A stretch of DNA of 40,792 bases from Salimicrobium flavidum (lineage in GTDB: Bacteria; Bacillota; Bacilli; Bacillales; Halobacillaceae): contig NZ_FTOC01000013.1 of the NCBI RefSeq assembly GCF_900156645.1, positions 1 to 40,792 of the forward strand. Direction: 5' to 3'. Below are positions 9,753 through 19,856 of this stretch, piece by piece. The stretch's first letter is position 1. Each line of letters begins with the position of its first letter. The position numbers and the translations under genes were made by a program. Under the pieces are notes generated by a model. The model was not told where the DNA came from. It saw only the letters and a program-made list of their open reading frames with translations, and did no database searches.

Positions 9753-11133
9753 CCTCGTTCCTCCTACCCGATCTGTTATACGTCACTCGCACCAGTGAAG
9801 TTGACTCACATTCCACTGCGGCTTTCTTTATTCCAGGAACCCATAGAACAACGCCATCACCATCTGTAACAATCGGCCAGGTATTCCTTTCTGCCAAAGG
9901 AATCTTCCGGTCGATAAAAATATCCTTTATCTTTTTCGTTCCCTTCATTCCTTTAGGTTTCATACGATCTCCATCCCGGCGATTTCTTACTATCAGCGGG
10001 AATTTCACGTGAGTCGTATCACATATGAATTCATACAAAGAAGTACCGGTCACATCTTTGGTACTTTGCGCATAAATCATCGCTCCCCCGGCTAAGGAAA
10101 CACATCCTCCCGGATATAGTTCCTCATAATAGAAAGGAGAGTCGTGTGATTCTGAAAATGTGAACGATACTTGATCATACGCTCTTACCACATTCAGACC
10201 ATCCGGAAAATCCAGGGTGCTGTTTACTCGATCACCATCCATCAATTGTAAAAATAAATCTTCATGAATGTAAGTAATATCTTCTACTTGCTCATTGTAC
10301 AGATAGTTTAATATTAGATGAAAGGCTCTTCTTTGTAAAGCAATCGGGTAACGTTTCCATGATTTGATGGATAGGGTGACCTCTCCCTTTGAAAAAACCA
10401 CTTCCTTCATCATCTCCCAGGCTTTTTCAGAAAGGAATTCCTCCTCCTCATACCTTCGCTCACTATAACCCTGTATATGTTCATGAAGCTTCGGGTTCTG
10501 TTGTTTCAGAAAAGGAAGAAGCTGATGGCGGAAAGCGTTTCTCGTATATTGCGTTTCGTTATTGGAAGGGTCATAACGCGGGGTGATCATGCGGCGGTCA
10601 CAGAAACGTTCAAGTTCCTCCTTTGTAACAGTGAGAAAAGGGCGGATGATCCGGCCGCTTGCAAACTTCCGTGAAACCGGCATACCGGTTACGCTCGATG
10701 GACTCACTCCCCGCGCCAACTGCATAAACAACGTTTCCACCTGATCGTCTCCATGATGGCCAAGAGCAAGACTGTCCGCCTGGTGTGTACGCATCAATGT
10801 TTCCAATGCTTCATACCTGAGCTTACGGGCAGCCTCCTGGGTTCCTTTTCCTTCTTTTTGTTTATAGCGGGCAACATCGACAAAAATCTCCTTCAAAGGT
10901 AGCGAAAGGGTTTCGCATACCGTGCGCACGTAAGCCGTATCTTCCCGGGACTCTTCTCCCCGCAGTCCGTGATCGATGGTGGCCGCAATGATTTCCAGAG
11001 AAAACTCCTGTTTATGTTCGTATAAATAGTAAAGCAGAGCAAGTGAATCAGGCCCTCCGGAGACAGCGACGATGATCGTATCTCCCTCGTTGAGCAGCTG
11101 ATGCTTACGGACGAAATCATCTGTGTTGTGCAC
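9745..11133 (-). CDS. tilS: tRNA(Ile)-lysidine synthetase
   Basis: Modifies C34 of the CAU-anticodon tRNA-Ile to lysidine so that it reads AUA; an essential PP-loop ATPase. I place the start at the GTG at 11133, giving 462 aa. It follows GGGAGTG at about 8 bases spacing, and the resulting N-terminus matches the family length, with the PP-loop SGGPDS at 25-30. An in-frame ATG at 11148 lies in or before that ribosome site. The C-terminal TilS domain includes the [16 protein letters not shown] region. In B. subtilis spoIIE-yabS-yabT precede it; here only 197 bp separate it from the tRNA pair. Confidence 0.95.
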   Translation of the reverse strand: MHNTDDFVRKHQLLNEGDTIIVAVSGGPDSLALLYYLYEHKQEFSLEIIAATIDHGLRGEESREDTAYVRTVCETLSLPLKEIFVDVARYKQKEGKGTQEAARKLRYEALETLMRTHQADSLALGHHGDDQVETLFMQLARGVSPSSVTGMPVSRKFASGRIIRPFLTVTKEELERFCDRRMITPRYDPSNNETQYTRNAFRHQLLPFLKQQNPKLHEHIQGYSERRYEEEEFLSEKAWEMMKEVVFSKGEVTLSIKSWKRYPIALQRRAFHLILNYLYNEQVEDITYIHEDLFLQLMDGDRVNSTLDFPDGLNVVRAYDQVSFTFSESHDSPFYYEELYPGGCVSLAGGAMIYAQSTKDVTGTSLYEFICDTTHVKFPLIVRNRRDGDRMKPKGMKGTKKIKDIFIDRKIPLAERNTWPIVTDGDGVVLWVPGIKKAAVECESTSLVRVTYNRSGRRNEDA

Positions 11134-11280
11134 GTGCGTCACTCCCATTTCGATTCTTGTTTCATCGTACCACCGGAGGCTTCCTGCCTGCAATCGGAAC
11201 GAACAGCTTATCGGTAAGCGTTTGAATCAAGCCAAAAGAAGAGCGGAATTTTCTGACTATGAAAATTTCCTGCATAACCG

Positions 11281-11309
11281 TTGACACTCTTTTCTGTATT
11301 GTGTATTAT
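11281..11309 (+). promoter_or_regulatory. Promoter of the tRNA-Met/tRNA-Glu pair
   Basis: TTGACA (11281-11286), 17 bases, TATTAT (11304-11309) on the plus strand, 21 bases before the first tRNA. It is strong and correctly oriented. Confidence 0.8.
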
Positions 11310-11330
11310 AATCCTTGTGCTTAAAACAAC

Positions 11331-11404
11331 GGCGGCGTAGCTCAGCTGGCTAGAGCGTACGGTTCATACCCGTGAGGTCGTGGGTTCGATTCCCTCCGCC
11401 GCCA
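11331..11404 (+). tRNA. tRNA-Met (CAU)
   Basis: A 74-nt cloverleaf: acceptor GGCGGCG pairs with CGCCGCC, the D-loop is present, the anticodon loop TTCATAC carries CAT, and the T arm has GGTTCGATTCC. The 3' CCA is not encoded. The tRNA lies on the strand opposite to the neighbouring protein genes. A tRNA-Met/tRNA-Glu pair sits at the same locus in B. subtilis, next to spoIIE. Confidence 0.93.
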
Positions 11405-11409
11405 TCCCA

Positions 11410-11481
11410 GGCCCGTTGGTCAAGTGGTTAAGACACCGCCCTTTCACGGCGGTAACACGGGTTCGAATCCCGTACGGGTCA
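11410..11481 (+). tRNA. tRNA-Glu (UUC)
   Basis: A 72-nt cloverleaf: acceptor GGCCCGT pairs with ACGGGTC (one G-U pair), the anticodon loop CTTTCAC carries TTC, and the T arm has GGTTCGAATCC. CCA is not encoded. It lies 5 bases after tRNA-Met in the same transcript, and a terminator follows. Confidence 0.94.
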
Positions 11482-11490
11482 TTTATTTCA

Positions 11491-11517
11491 GAAACCGCCT
11501 GTTGCAGGCGGTTTTTT
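11491..11517 (+). terminator. Terminator of the tRNA operon
   Basis: ACCGCCTG / CAGGCGGT with loop TTG, followed by TTTTTTT on the plus strand. Confidence 0.9.
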
Positions 11518-11523
11518 TATAAG

Positions 11524-11569
11524 CAAAAAAAGCGTGGAGCCAGTACTTTTTACTGGTTCCACGCTTTTT
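11524..11569. terminator. Bidirectional terminator between tRNAs and yabR
   Basis: A stem of about 14 bp (GCGTGGAGCCAGTA / TACTGGTTCCACGC) has A-runs on the left and T-runs on the right. It can serve both the plus-strand tRNA operon and the minus-strand yabR transcript. Confidence 0.85.
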
Positions 11570-11575
11570 CATTTA

Positions 11576-11746
11576 GCTCTGTTAAAGCTAGTTGTTGATT
11601 TTAGAACGAAGGGGGGAGACGCCTGCGGGATAAGCATGAACGGAAAATCACCCGAATCGAATACTAGGAGATTCGGGAAGTTGACGTCATACCCGCGGCA
11701 AGCTGCTACCCGTAGAGATAAAACCAACAATAAACGCTAACAGAGC
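11576..11746 (+). repeat. Repeat family B, 171-bp element with terminal inverted repeats (copy 1)
   Basis: The ends are imperfect 27-bp inverted repeats (11576-11602 and 11720-11746; 21 of 27 matching by eye) beginning GCTCTGTTA. The interior has a perfect hairpin CCCGAATC/GATTCGGG at 11651-11677 and a CCCGCGGCAAG segment. A second copy in opposite orientation is at 26638-26812. There is no convincing reading frame. It resembles a MITE or a structured intergenic repeat. It fills most of the 332-bp gap between tRNA-Glu and yabR. Confidence 0.8.
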
Positions 11747-11813
11747 CTTCATTTAAATAACGGTTGTTTCTTGCCTCACCTTGCATCGTTCATCGATTGT
11801 CATAGACAGCAAG

Positions 11814-12203
11814 CTACCCTCTTTTAGAGCCGCGGCCTCCGCGTTTCGATTCTGTATGCTTTTTCAGTGAAGTCAGTCGATCATCACTGTCTTTCATGAA
11901 GCGACTCATCTTTTGTTCAAAAGATTCTTCCGGCTTACGAGGTTTCTGCGGCTGAGGACGTTTCGGAGCTTCCTTCGCTTTCTTGATGGAAAGCCCGATC
12001 TTACCGTCATCCCCTACATTAATGACTTTCACTTGTACTTCGTCACCGCGACTCAAATGCTCATTAATGTCTTTTACATAGTTGTCGGCAACTTCACTAA
12101 TGTGAACCAAACCGGTCTGCCCCTCCGGGAGCTCCACAAACGCTCCGAAATTAGTGATACCTGTTACCTTACCCTGCAACTTGCTGCCTACTTCAATGGC
12201 CAT
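11814..12203 (-). CDS. yabR: S1-domain RNA-binding protein YabR
   Basis: The protein is 129 aa. A single S1 RNA-binding domain fills about residues 4-72 (GKVTGITNFGAFVEL, then GLVHISE). A lysine/proline-rich linker and a basic tail ending GGRGSKRG follow. Homologues (YabR, also CvfD/GSP13 type) associate with ribosomes and affect translation or stress responses. The specific role here is unknown. The ATG has a GGAGGAG site and a consensus promoter lies at 12255-12284. Confidence 0.93.
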   Translation of the reverse strand: MAIEVGSKLQGKVTGITNFGAFVELPEGQTGLVHISEVADNYVKDINEHLSRGDEVQVKVINVGDDGKIGLSIKKAKEAPKRPQPQKPRKPEESFEQKMSRFMKDSDDRLTSLKKHTESKRGGRGSKRG

Positions 12204-12254
12204 AAAAAAAATGCTCCTCCTTAAAAGTTCGATAAAAGAATTTCCTACTTTATT

Positions 12255-12284
12255 ATTATATATAAGCTATGAAAAAAGTGTCAA
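12255..12284 (-). promoter_or_regulatory. Sigma-A promoter of yabR
   Basis: TTGACA (12279-12284), 18 bases, TATAAT (12255-12260) on the minus strand. The -35 overlaps the divIC stop codon. Confidence 0.75.
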
Positions 12285-12658
12285 TATGAAGGTTCCTGAT
12301 TTGGAATTTTGAAGATTATTTCCCCTTCTTTCGAGAAGAAATAATTACTTCTGGCAATTTCAAGAACATACTCTTCCTGCTGGAGGAGTTCCACCTCTTC
12401 CCGCAACTCCGATTCCGTTTCTTCAAGCGTTGCCATTTCTTCCTGAAGTTGTTCATATTCCGCTTCTTTTTCAGCGTATACCATACGTTGCTGGACGTGA
12501 TAAACAGCGAGTGTGCTTGTTACGAGCAGCATGACCAGTGCAAACAGTGCCAGCCGACGGAAAAGCCTTTTCTTCTTTCTTCCCTGTCGCTCTACATGAG
12601 CATCGTACTGATTCATGTATGTAGAATCTAACCGAGTCACCGATTTCTTTTCTTTCAT
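12281..12658 (-). CDS. divIC: Cell-division protein DivIC (FtsB family)
   Basis: A bitopic membrane protein of the divisome that works with FtsL and DivIB in septal wall synthesis. The protein is 125 aa: a basic cytoplasmic N-terminus, one membrane span at about 35-55, a coiled coil at about 58-96 and the conserved C-terminal segment EYVLEIARSNYFF (96-108) ahead of a GEIIFKIP stretch. The ribosome site AAAGGAGG precedes the ATG. In spore-formers yabP and yabQ sit just upstream; here the gap to rqcP is 213 bp without a gene. Confidence 0.95.
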   Translation of the reverse strand: MKEKKSVTRLDSTYMNQYDAHVERQGRKKKRLFRRLALFALVMLLVTSTLAVYHVQQRMVYAEKEAEYEQLQEEMATLEETESELREEVELLQQEEYVLEIARSNYFFSKEGEIIFKIPNQEPSY

Positions 12659-12681
12659 GCTTTACAAGCCTCCTTTGACTC

Positions 12682-12687
12682 ATTATA
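12682..12687 (-). promoter_or_regulatory. Candidate -10 of divIC promoter
   Basis: TATAAT on the minus strand 24 bases before the divIC ATG, without a clear -35. The remainder of 12690-12871 contains no gene and no recognisable remnant of yabP or yabQ. Confidence 0.4.
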
Positions 12688-12871
12688 CATGTTTTTTTTC
12701 CATTGTAACCTATAAATCCTTTAATTTGCGTAGTATTTTTCTCACAATCGACACGACCCTTACCGAACTCTTACAAAGGAACACCTATTTATGAGAATTT
12801 TCCCTTTTTTTGAATTTGGTAAACCTGCGCCTCCTCCACCGGTTCCCTCCGGCGAGAAGGCATATAAGAAT

Positions 12872-13135
12872 TCAATCTTTGTTTACAGGTTCTTCACTTT
12901 TGATTATATACAGATCGGCTGCTTCATCTTTTTTTACAGTCTCTTTCAGTTCCTTCACTTCGATCGTCAACACTTTCTGACCGAACTGAATCCGGAGTTC
13001 GTCTCCAACTTTCAGTTTGCTTGAGGATTTTCCAGCGTGTCCATTTATTTGTATCCTTCCCTGATCCGCAACTTCCTTAGCAAGGGTTCTACGTTTGATC
13101 AAACGGGCATTTTTAAGAAATTTATCCAGTCTCAT
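12872..13135 (-). CDS. rqcP: S4-domain ribosome quality-control protein RqcP (YabO)
   Basis: The 87-aa protein consists mainly of an S4 RNA-binding domain (MRLDKFLKNARLIKRRTLAK at the start). Its family, Hsp15-like YabO/RqcP, binds stalled 50S subunits and helps RqcH add alanine tails to stalled chains. The start overlaps the yabN stop by 4 bp, so it is coupled to yabN. Confidence 0.93.
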   Translation of the reverse strand: MRLDKFLKNARLIKRRTLAKEVADQGRIQINGHAGKSSSKLKVGDELRIQFGQKVLTIEVKELKETVKKDEAADLYIIKSEEPVNKD

Positions 13136-14583
13136 AAATCGATTCTCTCCTTCTCTTTTGCTTTATTCCACCACTGTTCCAATTCTTCCAGGTCCATCGC
13201 TTCCAGGTTCTTATCTTGACGCTCGGCTTCTTCTTCAAGGAAGGCGAAACGTCTCCGGAATTTCCGGTTGGTCTCCTGCAGGACGAGTTCCGCATCAATC
13301 CGGTCATGCCGGGCGAGATTCGCAACTGTGAAAAGGAAGTCTCCCAGTTCCTTCTCTCGTTCCCGCTTCGATGCAGCCGAGGTATACTCCTCCCATTCTT
13401 CTTTCATTTTCTCAAGAACTGCTGCCTTGTCATCCCAGTCAAACCCGACTTTGGACGCTTTTTTCTGCAGATCGATAGCCTGTAACAGCGCCGGAGAGTG
13501 TTTCAGCACACCATCGAGAAGGGACTCACGATCCGCGCTGTGCTTCTCTTCCTGTTTAATGGCTTCCCAGTTCCGGTTCACCTCGTCCGCATCATCGACG
13601 TCGACATCCCCGAAAACATGAGGGTGACGCCGCACCATCTTCTCCGTAACGGAACGGATCACGTCATCAACGGTGAAATACCCTTCGTCCTCTCCTATCT
13701 GGCTGTGAAGCATGACCTGCAGAAGTACGTCCCCGAGTTCATCGGCCAGATGTTCATCATCTTCCTCGTCAATCGCTTCCACTACTTCATACGCTTCTTC
13801 AATCAAATATTTTTTCAGGGAGGCGTGCGTCTGTTTCTGATCCCATGGACATCCCCCCGGTCCCCGAAGTCGACGGATCACATGGCGCAATTCTTCAAAC
13901 TGATGCGTCAATGTATCAGCGGAAGCGGGCGGAACATAGATGCTGGTAAGATTGTTCACCTCGACTTCACGGTCGAGATCCTCGAGCGCCACCGTTTCGA
14001 TACGCTCTCCTATGCTTCCGGCTGCCGTCACAATCGTGACCGGGTAATCTTCCGGCAGATCCTCCAGTAACGTTAGCTTCACTTCTGAAGCAATCATCGT
14101 ATCATACACCTGACAGAAAAGCGTGTGCTGACGATAAGTAAGGTTCTTTCTCTCAAAGCCGGTAGCATCTATGAATTGAAGACCTTCGACCGGATCGATC
14201 CGGAGAGCCCGGAACGTCTCATCCAGGAAACTCTGACCTCCGTCTATCTCCACTTCCCGTTGCTGCTGCTCGAGCAGGAGCTGTACGGTTTTTTCTGCAA
14301 CCATAGGATGTCCTGGCACCGTATAGAAGATATCCCGTTCCAGAGAAGCGTGCAGCAATTCATCTGTAATAGCATGATACACTTCTTCAAAAGTATCGAA
14401 ACGCTCATACAGAGCGTCAAAGCTCTCGAAGTGGACACCTTCCTGGTGAAGGGCTGCCACGGCCGGATGATCGAGCGTCCTTGTGAATATTTCATCGTTT
14501 ACAGAAGTCAGAGCGCGGTAAGTTCCGAGAGACATCTGGGCAAGATCCCCTGCGCCCAGTCCGATAATACGTATTTTTCCCAT
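13132..14583 (-). CDS. yabN: YabN: tetrapyrrole-methylase-like domain fused to MazG pyrophosphohydrolase
   Basis: A fusion of an N-terminal SAM-dependent methylase-fold domain (about 1-205, GLGAGD near residues 8-13) with a C-terminal MazG NTP pyrophosphohydrolase. MazG marks are CPWDQKQTH, LIEEAYEVVEAI and ELGDVLLQ, with a second half-repeat ending EKELGDFLF. The family removes non-canonical or excess NTPs; the substrate of the methylase part is unknown. I choose the ATG at 14583 (483 aa), two bases after the yabM stop and 10 bases after GGGG. An in-frame ATG at 14592 lies too close to that site. Confidence 0.94.
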   Translation of the reverse strand: MGKIRIIGLGAGDLAQMSLGTYRALTSVNDEIFTRTLDHPAVAALHQEGVHFESFDALYERFDTFEEVYHAITDELLHASLERDIFYTVPGHPMVAEKTVQLLLEQQQREVEIDGGQSFLDETFRALRIDPVEGLQFIDATGFERKNLTYRQHTLFCQVYDTMIASEVKLTLLEDLPEDYPVTIVTAAGSIGERIETVALEDLDREVEVNNLTSIYVPPASADTLTHQFEELRHVIRRLRGPGGCPWDQKQTHASLKKYLIEEAYEVVEAIDEEDDEHLADELGDVLLQVMLHSQIGEDEGYFTVDDVIRSVTEKMVRRHPHVFGDVDVDDADEVNRNWEAIKQEEKHSADRESLLDGVLKHSPALLQAIDLQKKASKVGFDWDDKAAVLEKMKEEWEEYTSAASKREREKELGDFLFTVANLARHDRIDAELVLQETNRKFRRRFAFLEEEAERQDKNLEAMDLEELEQWWNKAKEKERIDL

Positions 14584-14584
14584 T

Positions 14585-16096
14585 TCATTCATTCCCCTTT
14601 ATCAACCATTTTCTCCACTGTTCAGGGACCATCTCCCCCGGAAGCACACGGAACTGACGAAGGAAAAATCCATAAACGAAAGCTCCGCCTCCGGAAAGGA
14701 GCAGGACCCACAAAAGAAGCAGGACGCGGCTCTCCGGAACGTACAACCACCTGAAGAACAGAACGCATAAAGCCATTCCTGCAAGAGAAGGGAGGAGGCC
14801 TCCCTTGTTCCACGCAAACAGCCCCCTATGTATCTTTCTTTTCAAGACCGATAAATTGATCAAACCGATAACAGCTATAGCTGCTACGGAAGCAAGAGCT
14901 GCTCCGTACACATGAAAGACCGGAATAAGTGTCACGTTCAGTACTACTTTGATGAGCAAGCCCGCCCCAATCGTACCTGCTGTTACGGTAGCGTACCCCA
15001 GCCCCTGAAGAGCGGAGGCGGAAGTCAGAACGAGGGAGACGAAGACGACATTGAGCATCTGTAGTCGTAACACGCCGGTACCCGCTTCATTCAGATAGAA
15101 TAATCTGTTTATGTCCGGAAACAGGACGAGGAGGCCCACACAGGCCGCGAGACTTATCAAAAGCGTAACAGTCATCGCCTGACGTATCGCCTGCTGTGAA
15201 CGATCCGCCCTTACGATTGCAGGAAGCAGCGACAGGGCGACTGAGGAGGCAAGAACAATAACAAGCTGAATAAGCGGCTGTGCACGGTCATAGATCCCTT
15301 TCCATTCCCGCGCATCCATCACCGGCATCCCTTCCTGAACGAGAAGCGGGACGAAAGTGAACGCATCTGCAAGCTGTAAAAACAGAAGCAGCATATAATT
15401 CACACTCATCAGCACACTGTAAAAAAGAACGCGCTTCACGTAATAAAAGGAGGTGCCTGCAGGTTTGAATGAAGGCCTGGGAGGATTTTTCCTCCATTTC
15501 CCCGCCAGGTAAACGATAGCGATAACCATCCCTGCCGCCGCTGCGACAGCGGTGCCTGTTCCAATAGTATAGACATTTCCCGAAAGGTAGACTGCGATAC
15601 TTACAACCAGGATGCCTCCTACCCGCACAAACTGTTCGAGTAGTTGAGAAATAGCAGTGGTCTTCATATCCTCATACCCTTGGAAACCACCGCGCAGGAC
15701 GGCCAGAAAGGGAACGAGCAATAAGGCAAGAAAAGCGACTTTCAAGGAAGCGGTCAATCGTCCGTCGCCCATAAAAAGGGCGATCGATGATGCTTGGATG
15801 TATCCGGTCACAGCGAAAACAAAGAAAAAAGCCGAAAGCCAGATGAGCACCGGCCGATAAAAAAAAGGTACCGATAACTGTCTATCTTCCGCTACAACCC
15901 GGGAAACGGCTGCCGGAACCCCCTGCAAGGCAAAAACGATACCTATCCCTACAACCGGGTATATTTGCTGATACACATAGAAGCCGATATCGCCCCCGAA
16001 ATTTTGCAGAGGGATGCGATAGCCGGCACTTAATATTTTTCCGATGATACCTGCCATAATCAGCCAGGCCGTACCTCTCATCCAGTTATTCTTCAT
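14585..16096 (-). CDS. yabM: MOP-family flippase YabM (SpoVB/MurJ-like)
   Basis: A polytopic membrane protein of 503 aa with about 14 hydrophobic segments, belonging to the polysaccharide transporter/SpoVB branch of the MOP superfamily. It probably flips a lipid-linked saccharide; the substrate cannot be told from sequence. N-terminal features such as GTAWLIMAGIIGKILSAGYR match the family. The ATG at 16096 follows a GGG-rich site. It is the vegetative yabM by position, not spoVB itself. The adjacent spoVT of spore-formers is absent. Confidence 0.92.
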   Translation of the reverse strand: MKNNWMRGTAWLIMAGIIGKILSAGYRIPLQNFGGDIGFYVYQQIYPVVGIGIVFALQGVPAAVSRVVAEDRQLSVPFFYRPVLIWLSAFFFVFAVTGYIQASSIALFMGDGRLTASLKVAFLALLLVPFLAVLRGGFQGYEDMKTTAISQLLEQFVRVGGILVVSIAVYLSGNVYTIGTGTAVAAAAGMVIAIVYLAGKWRKNPPRPSFKPAGTSFYYVKRVLFYSVLMSVNYMLLLFLQLADAFTFVPLLVQEGMPVMDAREWKGIYDRAQPLIQLVIVLASSVALSLLPAIVRADRSQQAIRQAMTVTLLISLAACVGLLVLFPDINRLFYLNEAGTGVLRLQMLNVVFVSLVLTSASALQGLGYATVTAGTIGAGLLIKVVLNVTLIPVFHVYGAALASVAAIAVIGLINLSVLKRKIHRGLFAWNKGGLLPSLAGMALCVLFFRWLYVPESRVLLLLWVLLLSGGGAFVYGFFLRQFRVLPGEMVPEQWRKWLIKGNE

Positions 16097-16130
16097 ACCT
16101 AAACCCTTCAACTCTTATAATAGTACACCC

Positions 16131-16139
16131 ATTATATCA
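16131..16139 (-). promoter_or_regulatory. Extended -10 promoter of yabM-yabN-rqcP
   Basis: TGATATAAT on the minus strand, 35 bases before the yabM ATG and after the mfd terminator. There is no clear -35. A fragment of repeat A (AAAAGCGGAGCCATTCC, 16143-16159) lies directly upstream. Confidence 0.5.
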
Positions 16140-16165
16140 TATAAAAGCGGAGCCATTCCTATTTC

Positions 16166-16212
16166 AAAAACAAAACAGACCGGGTCCGCCTCCGCAGCAA
16201 CCCCGGTCTGTT
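16166..16212 (-). terminator. Terminator downstream of mfd
   Basis: AACAGACCGGG pairs with CCCGGTCTGTT across a 17-base loop. The minus strand continues TTTTGTTTTTG. It closes the pth-mfd transcript. Confidence 0.85.
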
Positions 16213-16245
16213 CATCTTCTGGAAGTATCGTTCTGGAAATCAGCT

Positions 16246-19200
16246 TCAACTTTCCTGAAGCATCATCGAAGGAAGCCGGCGTAGAAATTCTTCAATCAAC
16301 TCATATCTTCGCGGCTGTGTGTTTTTATCCAGACGGAAGCGAATCTTCAACTGATTCTCGTCCGTACTAAGCTGAATCATCCGTCCGTATTGATTAGCCA
16401 TATCAAAAAGCTTGGAGCCATCAATCACCTGGCTCTGCTCTTTCTCCATGACCATGTCAATGATATGTTTCTTCTCTGTTATTTCTTCGATACGTGTCTG
16501 CTTTGCCTGATGCTTCAGCATAGCGACCGTGAATAATTTTTCCACCTGTTCCGGATAATCCCCGAAACGGTCGATCAGTTCATCCCGTAAGTCACGGATG
16601 TCTTCCTCCGATTCGACGGTCTGGAAGCGTTTATACATATCGATCTTCTGCTTCTCATCCTCAATATAATTACCCGGGAGATAGGCGTCGATGTCGAGTT
16701 GAAGTTCAGGCTGAAAAGGCTGGACCGCTTCCGGACTCTTACCCTGCCGCTTCGCTTCGATGGCGTCGGATAGCATCTGGGAATACATATCGAAACCGAC
16801 CGAATCGATGAACCCGTGCTGCTGGGAACCGAGAAGATTCCCGGCTCCCCGAATCGACAAATCCCTCATCGCGATCTTAAAGCCGGAGCCGAGCTCTGTG
16901 AATTCCTTGATCGCTTCAAGCCGCTTTTCCGCGATTTCCGTCAGCACCTTGTTCTGCTGGTACGTGAAATAGGCATAAGCGACACGATTGGAACGACCGA
17001 CACGGCCACGGATCTGATAGAGCTGGCTGAGGCCCATCCTGTCCGCATCGTAAACGATGAGCGTGTTCACATTCGGGATATCCACCCCGGTTTCAATGAT
17101 CGTCGTGCTCACGAGAACGTCGTACTCCCCTTCGAGGAAAGAGAACATCGCATTTTCGAGTTCGGTTTCATTCATCCGTCCATGAGCTAATGCCACCCGC
17201 GCATCGGGGACGAGCTCAGCTATATGGGCAGCCATCCGGTCAATATTATCGATCCGGTTAAACAGGAAAAAGACCTGACCGTTTCTCGCCATCTCCCTCT
17301 CCACCGACTCCCGTATGAACACCGGATTATATTCGATCACATACGTCTGGATCGGGAATCTGTTTTCCGGAGGAGTTTCGATGACAGACAAGTCGCGCAC
17401 ACCGAGCATCGACATATGAAGCGTACGGGGAATCGGGGTAGCCGTAAGCGTCAGCACGTCGACATCCGCTTTCAGCTGCTTGATTTTCTCCTTATGCTTC
17501 ACTCCAAAACGCTGTTCTTCATCCACGATGAGCAACCCGAGATCTTTGAATTCCACATCTTTCGACAACAGTCGATGCGTCCCGACCACGATGTCCACGA
17601 GACCTTTCCGTAAGCCTTCCGAATTTTCCTTGAGCTGCTTCCTCGTACGGAAGCGGCTCATCAGACCGATGTTCACACCGAAATCCTGCATCCGTTCCGT
17701 GAGAGTCTCGTAGTGCTGTTGAGCAAGAATCGTCGTAGGTACCAGAATCGCCACCTGTTTGCCCTCGGCAATCGCTTTGAACGCGGCACGGAGAGCAACT
17801 TCCGTCTTTCCGTACCCAACATCTCCGCACAAAAGCCTGTCCATAGGACGCACACGTTCCATGTCATGCTTGATCTCGTCGATACAACGCAGTTGATCCG
17901 GTGTTTCTTCGTAAGGAAACGCTTCTTCGAATTCCTTCTGCATTTCCCCGTCCTGTTCAAACGCGTGCCCTTTCGAAGCTTCCCGCTCCGCATAAATCTC
18001 TATCAGCTCATCGGCGATATCCTCGACAGAAGACTGGACCCTGCGTTTCACCTTTGCCCATTCAGAACCGCCGAGCTTATAGATTTTCGGCTCTTTGCCT
18101 TCGGAGCCTACGTATTTTTGAATAAGATCGATCTGTTCAACCGGAACGAACAACTTATCATTCCCCGAATATTGCACCATGAGGAAGTCGTTGTGGGTGC
18201 CCCCCGACTCCATCGTTTCGATTCCTAAGTATTTTCCGATACCGTGATGGGAATGGACGACGTAGTCCCCGGTCTTCAGTTCCTGATAGCTTTTTATCCG
18301 TTCGGCATTCGACATCTTCTCTTTCTTTTTCCTTTGAGGGGCACGTTTTTTGAAAAGTTCCCGCTCTGTGAGCACCGCTATTTTGTGAAGCGGCCATTCG
18401 AAACCGGCACGAAGCGAACTGTCTATGATGACGGGAGTGCTCACCGGAAGCGTGGCATCTCCTCCTCCGACGACCGCCTCCATGTCATAGTCATCGAGAA
18501 CCGCCTGAACTTTCTCTTTCCGCTGCTTATTCGGAGCAGCAATGACGACTGAGAAACCCTGTTTGTTCCAGCGTTCCATCTCGTTCTTCAACAAATTCAT
18601 CTGGCCGTGAAATTCCTGCATCTGCCGTCCTGTAATGTTGATGACATTCCCTGGATGAGTAGAAGGTATATGCCTCATAAATACAGAAAGATAAATACGC
18701 TGATGGGTGGTGCGTGCCCAAATATCATGCCAGTCGTGGGAAATCTGCAGATCCTTTACCGTCCGGCCGTTTTCCAGTAAATTCTGGTGCCATTCCGCTT
18801 CTTCTTCATCCAGACGCTGGGCCGTTTCCTGGATTCTGCTCATTTCATCAAAAATGACCAGTCCGCGCTCCGAAAGGTAATCGAGGAGGCTGTTTTTATT
18901 TTCATAGAAAAAATTCATGTATTTATACATATTTTCGAAGCGTTCCTGCTGTTCGAGACGCTCTTTATCATGGGAAATCTCTTCATATAATGTCTGTTTC
19001 GCTTCCTGGTCCGACCACTTACCGATCGTCACCTGGTAAGCATCATCCAGCTGATGAAGAGCTCTAGCGTAATCCTCCGGTTTCAGGAGCATTTCTGTAG
19101 CCGGTTTGATGACGGCTCGTTCCCATTTTTCCTTCGATCTCTGGGACTCGACGTCGAAGGTGCGGATCGAGTCGACTTCGGTATCAAACAGTTCGATCCG

Positions 19201-19776
19201 GAGCGGATGATCTTCTGTCAGCGGGTATATATCCAATATTCCTCCGCGCATCGAAAACTCCCCCGGGGAAGAGACCATACCTGTGCGTTCGTATCCGACC
19301 CTTATGAGCTTAGCAAGGTAGTGATCAAGGTCAATCTCCATTCCCGTCTCGAAAGTGATCTGAGCTTCCTGCCAATACGAAATAGGCGGCATCATTCTTT
19401 TCAGGGCCGCCACAGGAGCTATACATATACCGGCGTCTTCATGAATCCATTCATCCAAGGCATCGATTCGCTGACTCCTAAGCTCCGGACTGGCAAAGGC
19501 TATTTCAGAGGCGATCAATTCATTGACCGGATAGAGATGAACCGGACAATCTTCCGACCATTCCTGTAGATCTTCATACAGCTGCTGAGCCTGGTTCAGC
19601 TGGTGCGTGACCAGAAGTATCGGGCGATTCACCGCTTCCTGGACGATAGACACGAGCATACTCCGTGACGTACCGGAAACCCCCGCAACGACTTGTTCCT
19701 TTATGCCGTTGTTCACGCCGTCAATAACCGAAGCTATATCATCATAAGGCCGTAAAAATTCTTTTATTCCATTCAT
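16246..19776 (-). CDS. mfd: Transcription-repair coupling factor Mfd
   Basis: Removes RNA polymerase stalled at DNA lesions and recruits the UvrABC excision machinery. The protein is 1176 aa, standard length. It has a UvrB-like N-terminal module, the CarD-like RNA polymerase interaction domain ([16 protein letters not shown], about 490-510), superfamily 2 translocase motifs with Walker [10 protein letters not shown] near 647 and DEEQ near 747, and the C-terminal TRCF domain (about 1010-1150). It follows pth with an 80-bp gap. The small anti-sigma gene fin, which lies between them in spore-formers, is absent. Confidence 0.98.
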   Translation of the reverse strand: MNGIKEFLRPYDDIASVIDGVNNGIKEQVVAGVSGTSRSMLVSIVQEAVNRPILLVTHQLNQAQQLYEDLQEWSEDCPVHLYPVNELIASEIAFASPELRSQRIDALDEWIHEDAGICIAPVAALKRMMPPISYWQEAQITFETGMEIDLDHYLAKLIRVGYERTGMVSSPGEFSMRGGILDIYPLTEDHPLRIELFDTEVDSIRTFDVESQRSKEKWERAVIKPATEMLLKPEDYARALHQLDDAYQVTIGKWSDQEAKQTLYEEISHDKERLEQQERFENMYKYMNFFYENKNSLLDYLSERGLVIFDEMSRIQETAQRLDEEEAEWHQNLLENGRTVKDLQISHDWHDIWARTTHQRIYLSVFMRHIPSTHPGNVINITGRQMQEFHGQMNLLKNEMERWNKQGFSVVIAAPNKQRKEKVQAVLDDYDMEAVVGGGDATLPVSTPVIIDSSLRAGFEWPLHKIAVLTERELFKKRAPQRKKKEKMSNAERIKSYQELKTGDYVVHSHHGIGKYLGIETMESGGTHNDFLMVQYSGNDKLFVPVEQIDLIQKYVGSEGKEPKIYKLGGSEWAKVKRRVQSSVEDIADELIEIYAEREASKGHAFEQDGEMQKEFEEAFPYEETPDQLRCIDEIKHDMERVRPMDRLLCGDVGYGKTEVALRAAFKAIAEGKQVAILVPTTILAQQHYETLTERMQDFGVNIGLMSRFRTRKQLKENSEGLRKGLVDIVVGTHRLLSKDVEFKDLGLLIVDEEQRFGVKHKEKIKQLKADVDVLTLTATPIPRTLHMSMLGVRDLSVIETPPENRFPIQTYVIEYNPVFIRESVEREMARNGQVFFLFNRIDNIDRMAAHIAELVPDARVALAHGRMNETELENAMFSFLEGEYDVLVSTTIIETGVDIPNVNTLIVYDADRMGLSQLYQIRGRVGRSNRVAYAYFTYQQNKVLTEIAEKRLEAIKEFTELGSGFKIAMRDLSIRGAGNLLGSQQHGFIDSVGFDMYSQMLSDAIEAKRQGKSPEAVQPFQPELQLDIDAYLPGNYIEDEKQKIDMYKRFQTVESEEDIRDLRDELIDRFGDYPEQVEKLFTVAMLKHQAKQTRIEEITEKKHIIDMVMEKEQSQVIDGSKLFDMANQYGRMIQLSTDENQLKIRFRLDKNTQPRRYELIEEFLRRLPSMMLQES

Positions 19777-19856
19777 ATTAACTTACCCTCCGCCATCACA
19801 GCTTTCTCTCCTCTATAGATCGAAATATATCCGAAACCGCTTCAGGAAGTTCCGGC

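Noticed and set aside
11534-11740. 68-aa plus-strand frame downstream of the tRNAs
   Set aside because: It spans a terminator hairpin and repeat B; copy 2 of the repeat does not preserve the frame.
12786-12871. GC-rich dyad after rqcP as terminator
   Set aside because: Imperfect CCGG pairing without a T-run on the minus strand; not supported as a terminator.
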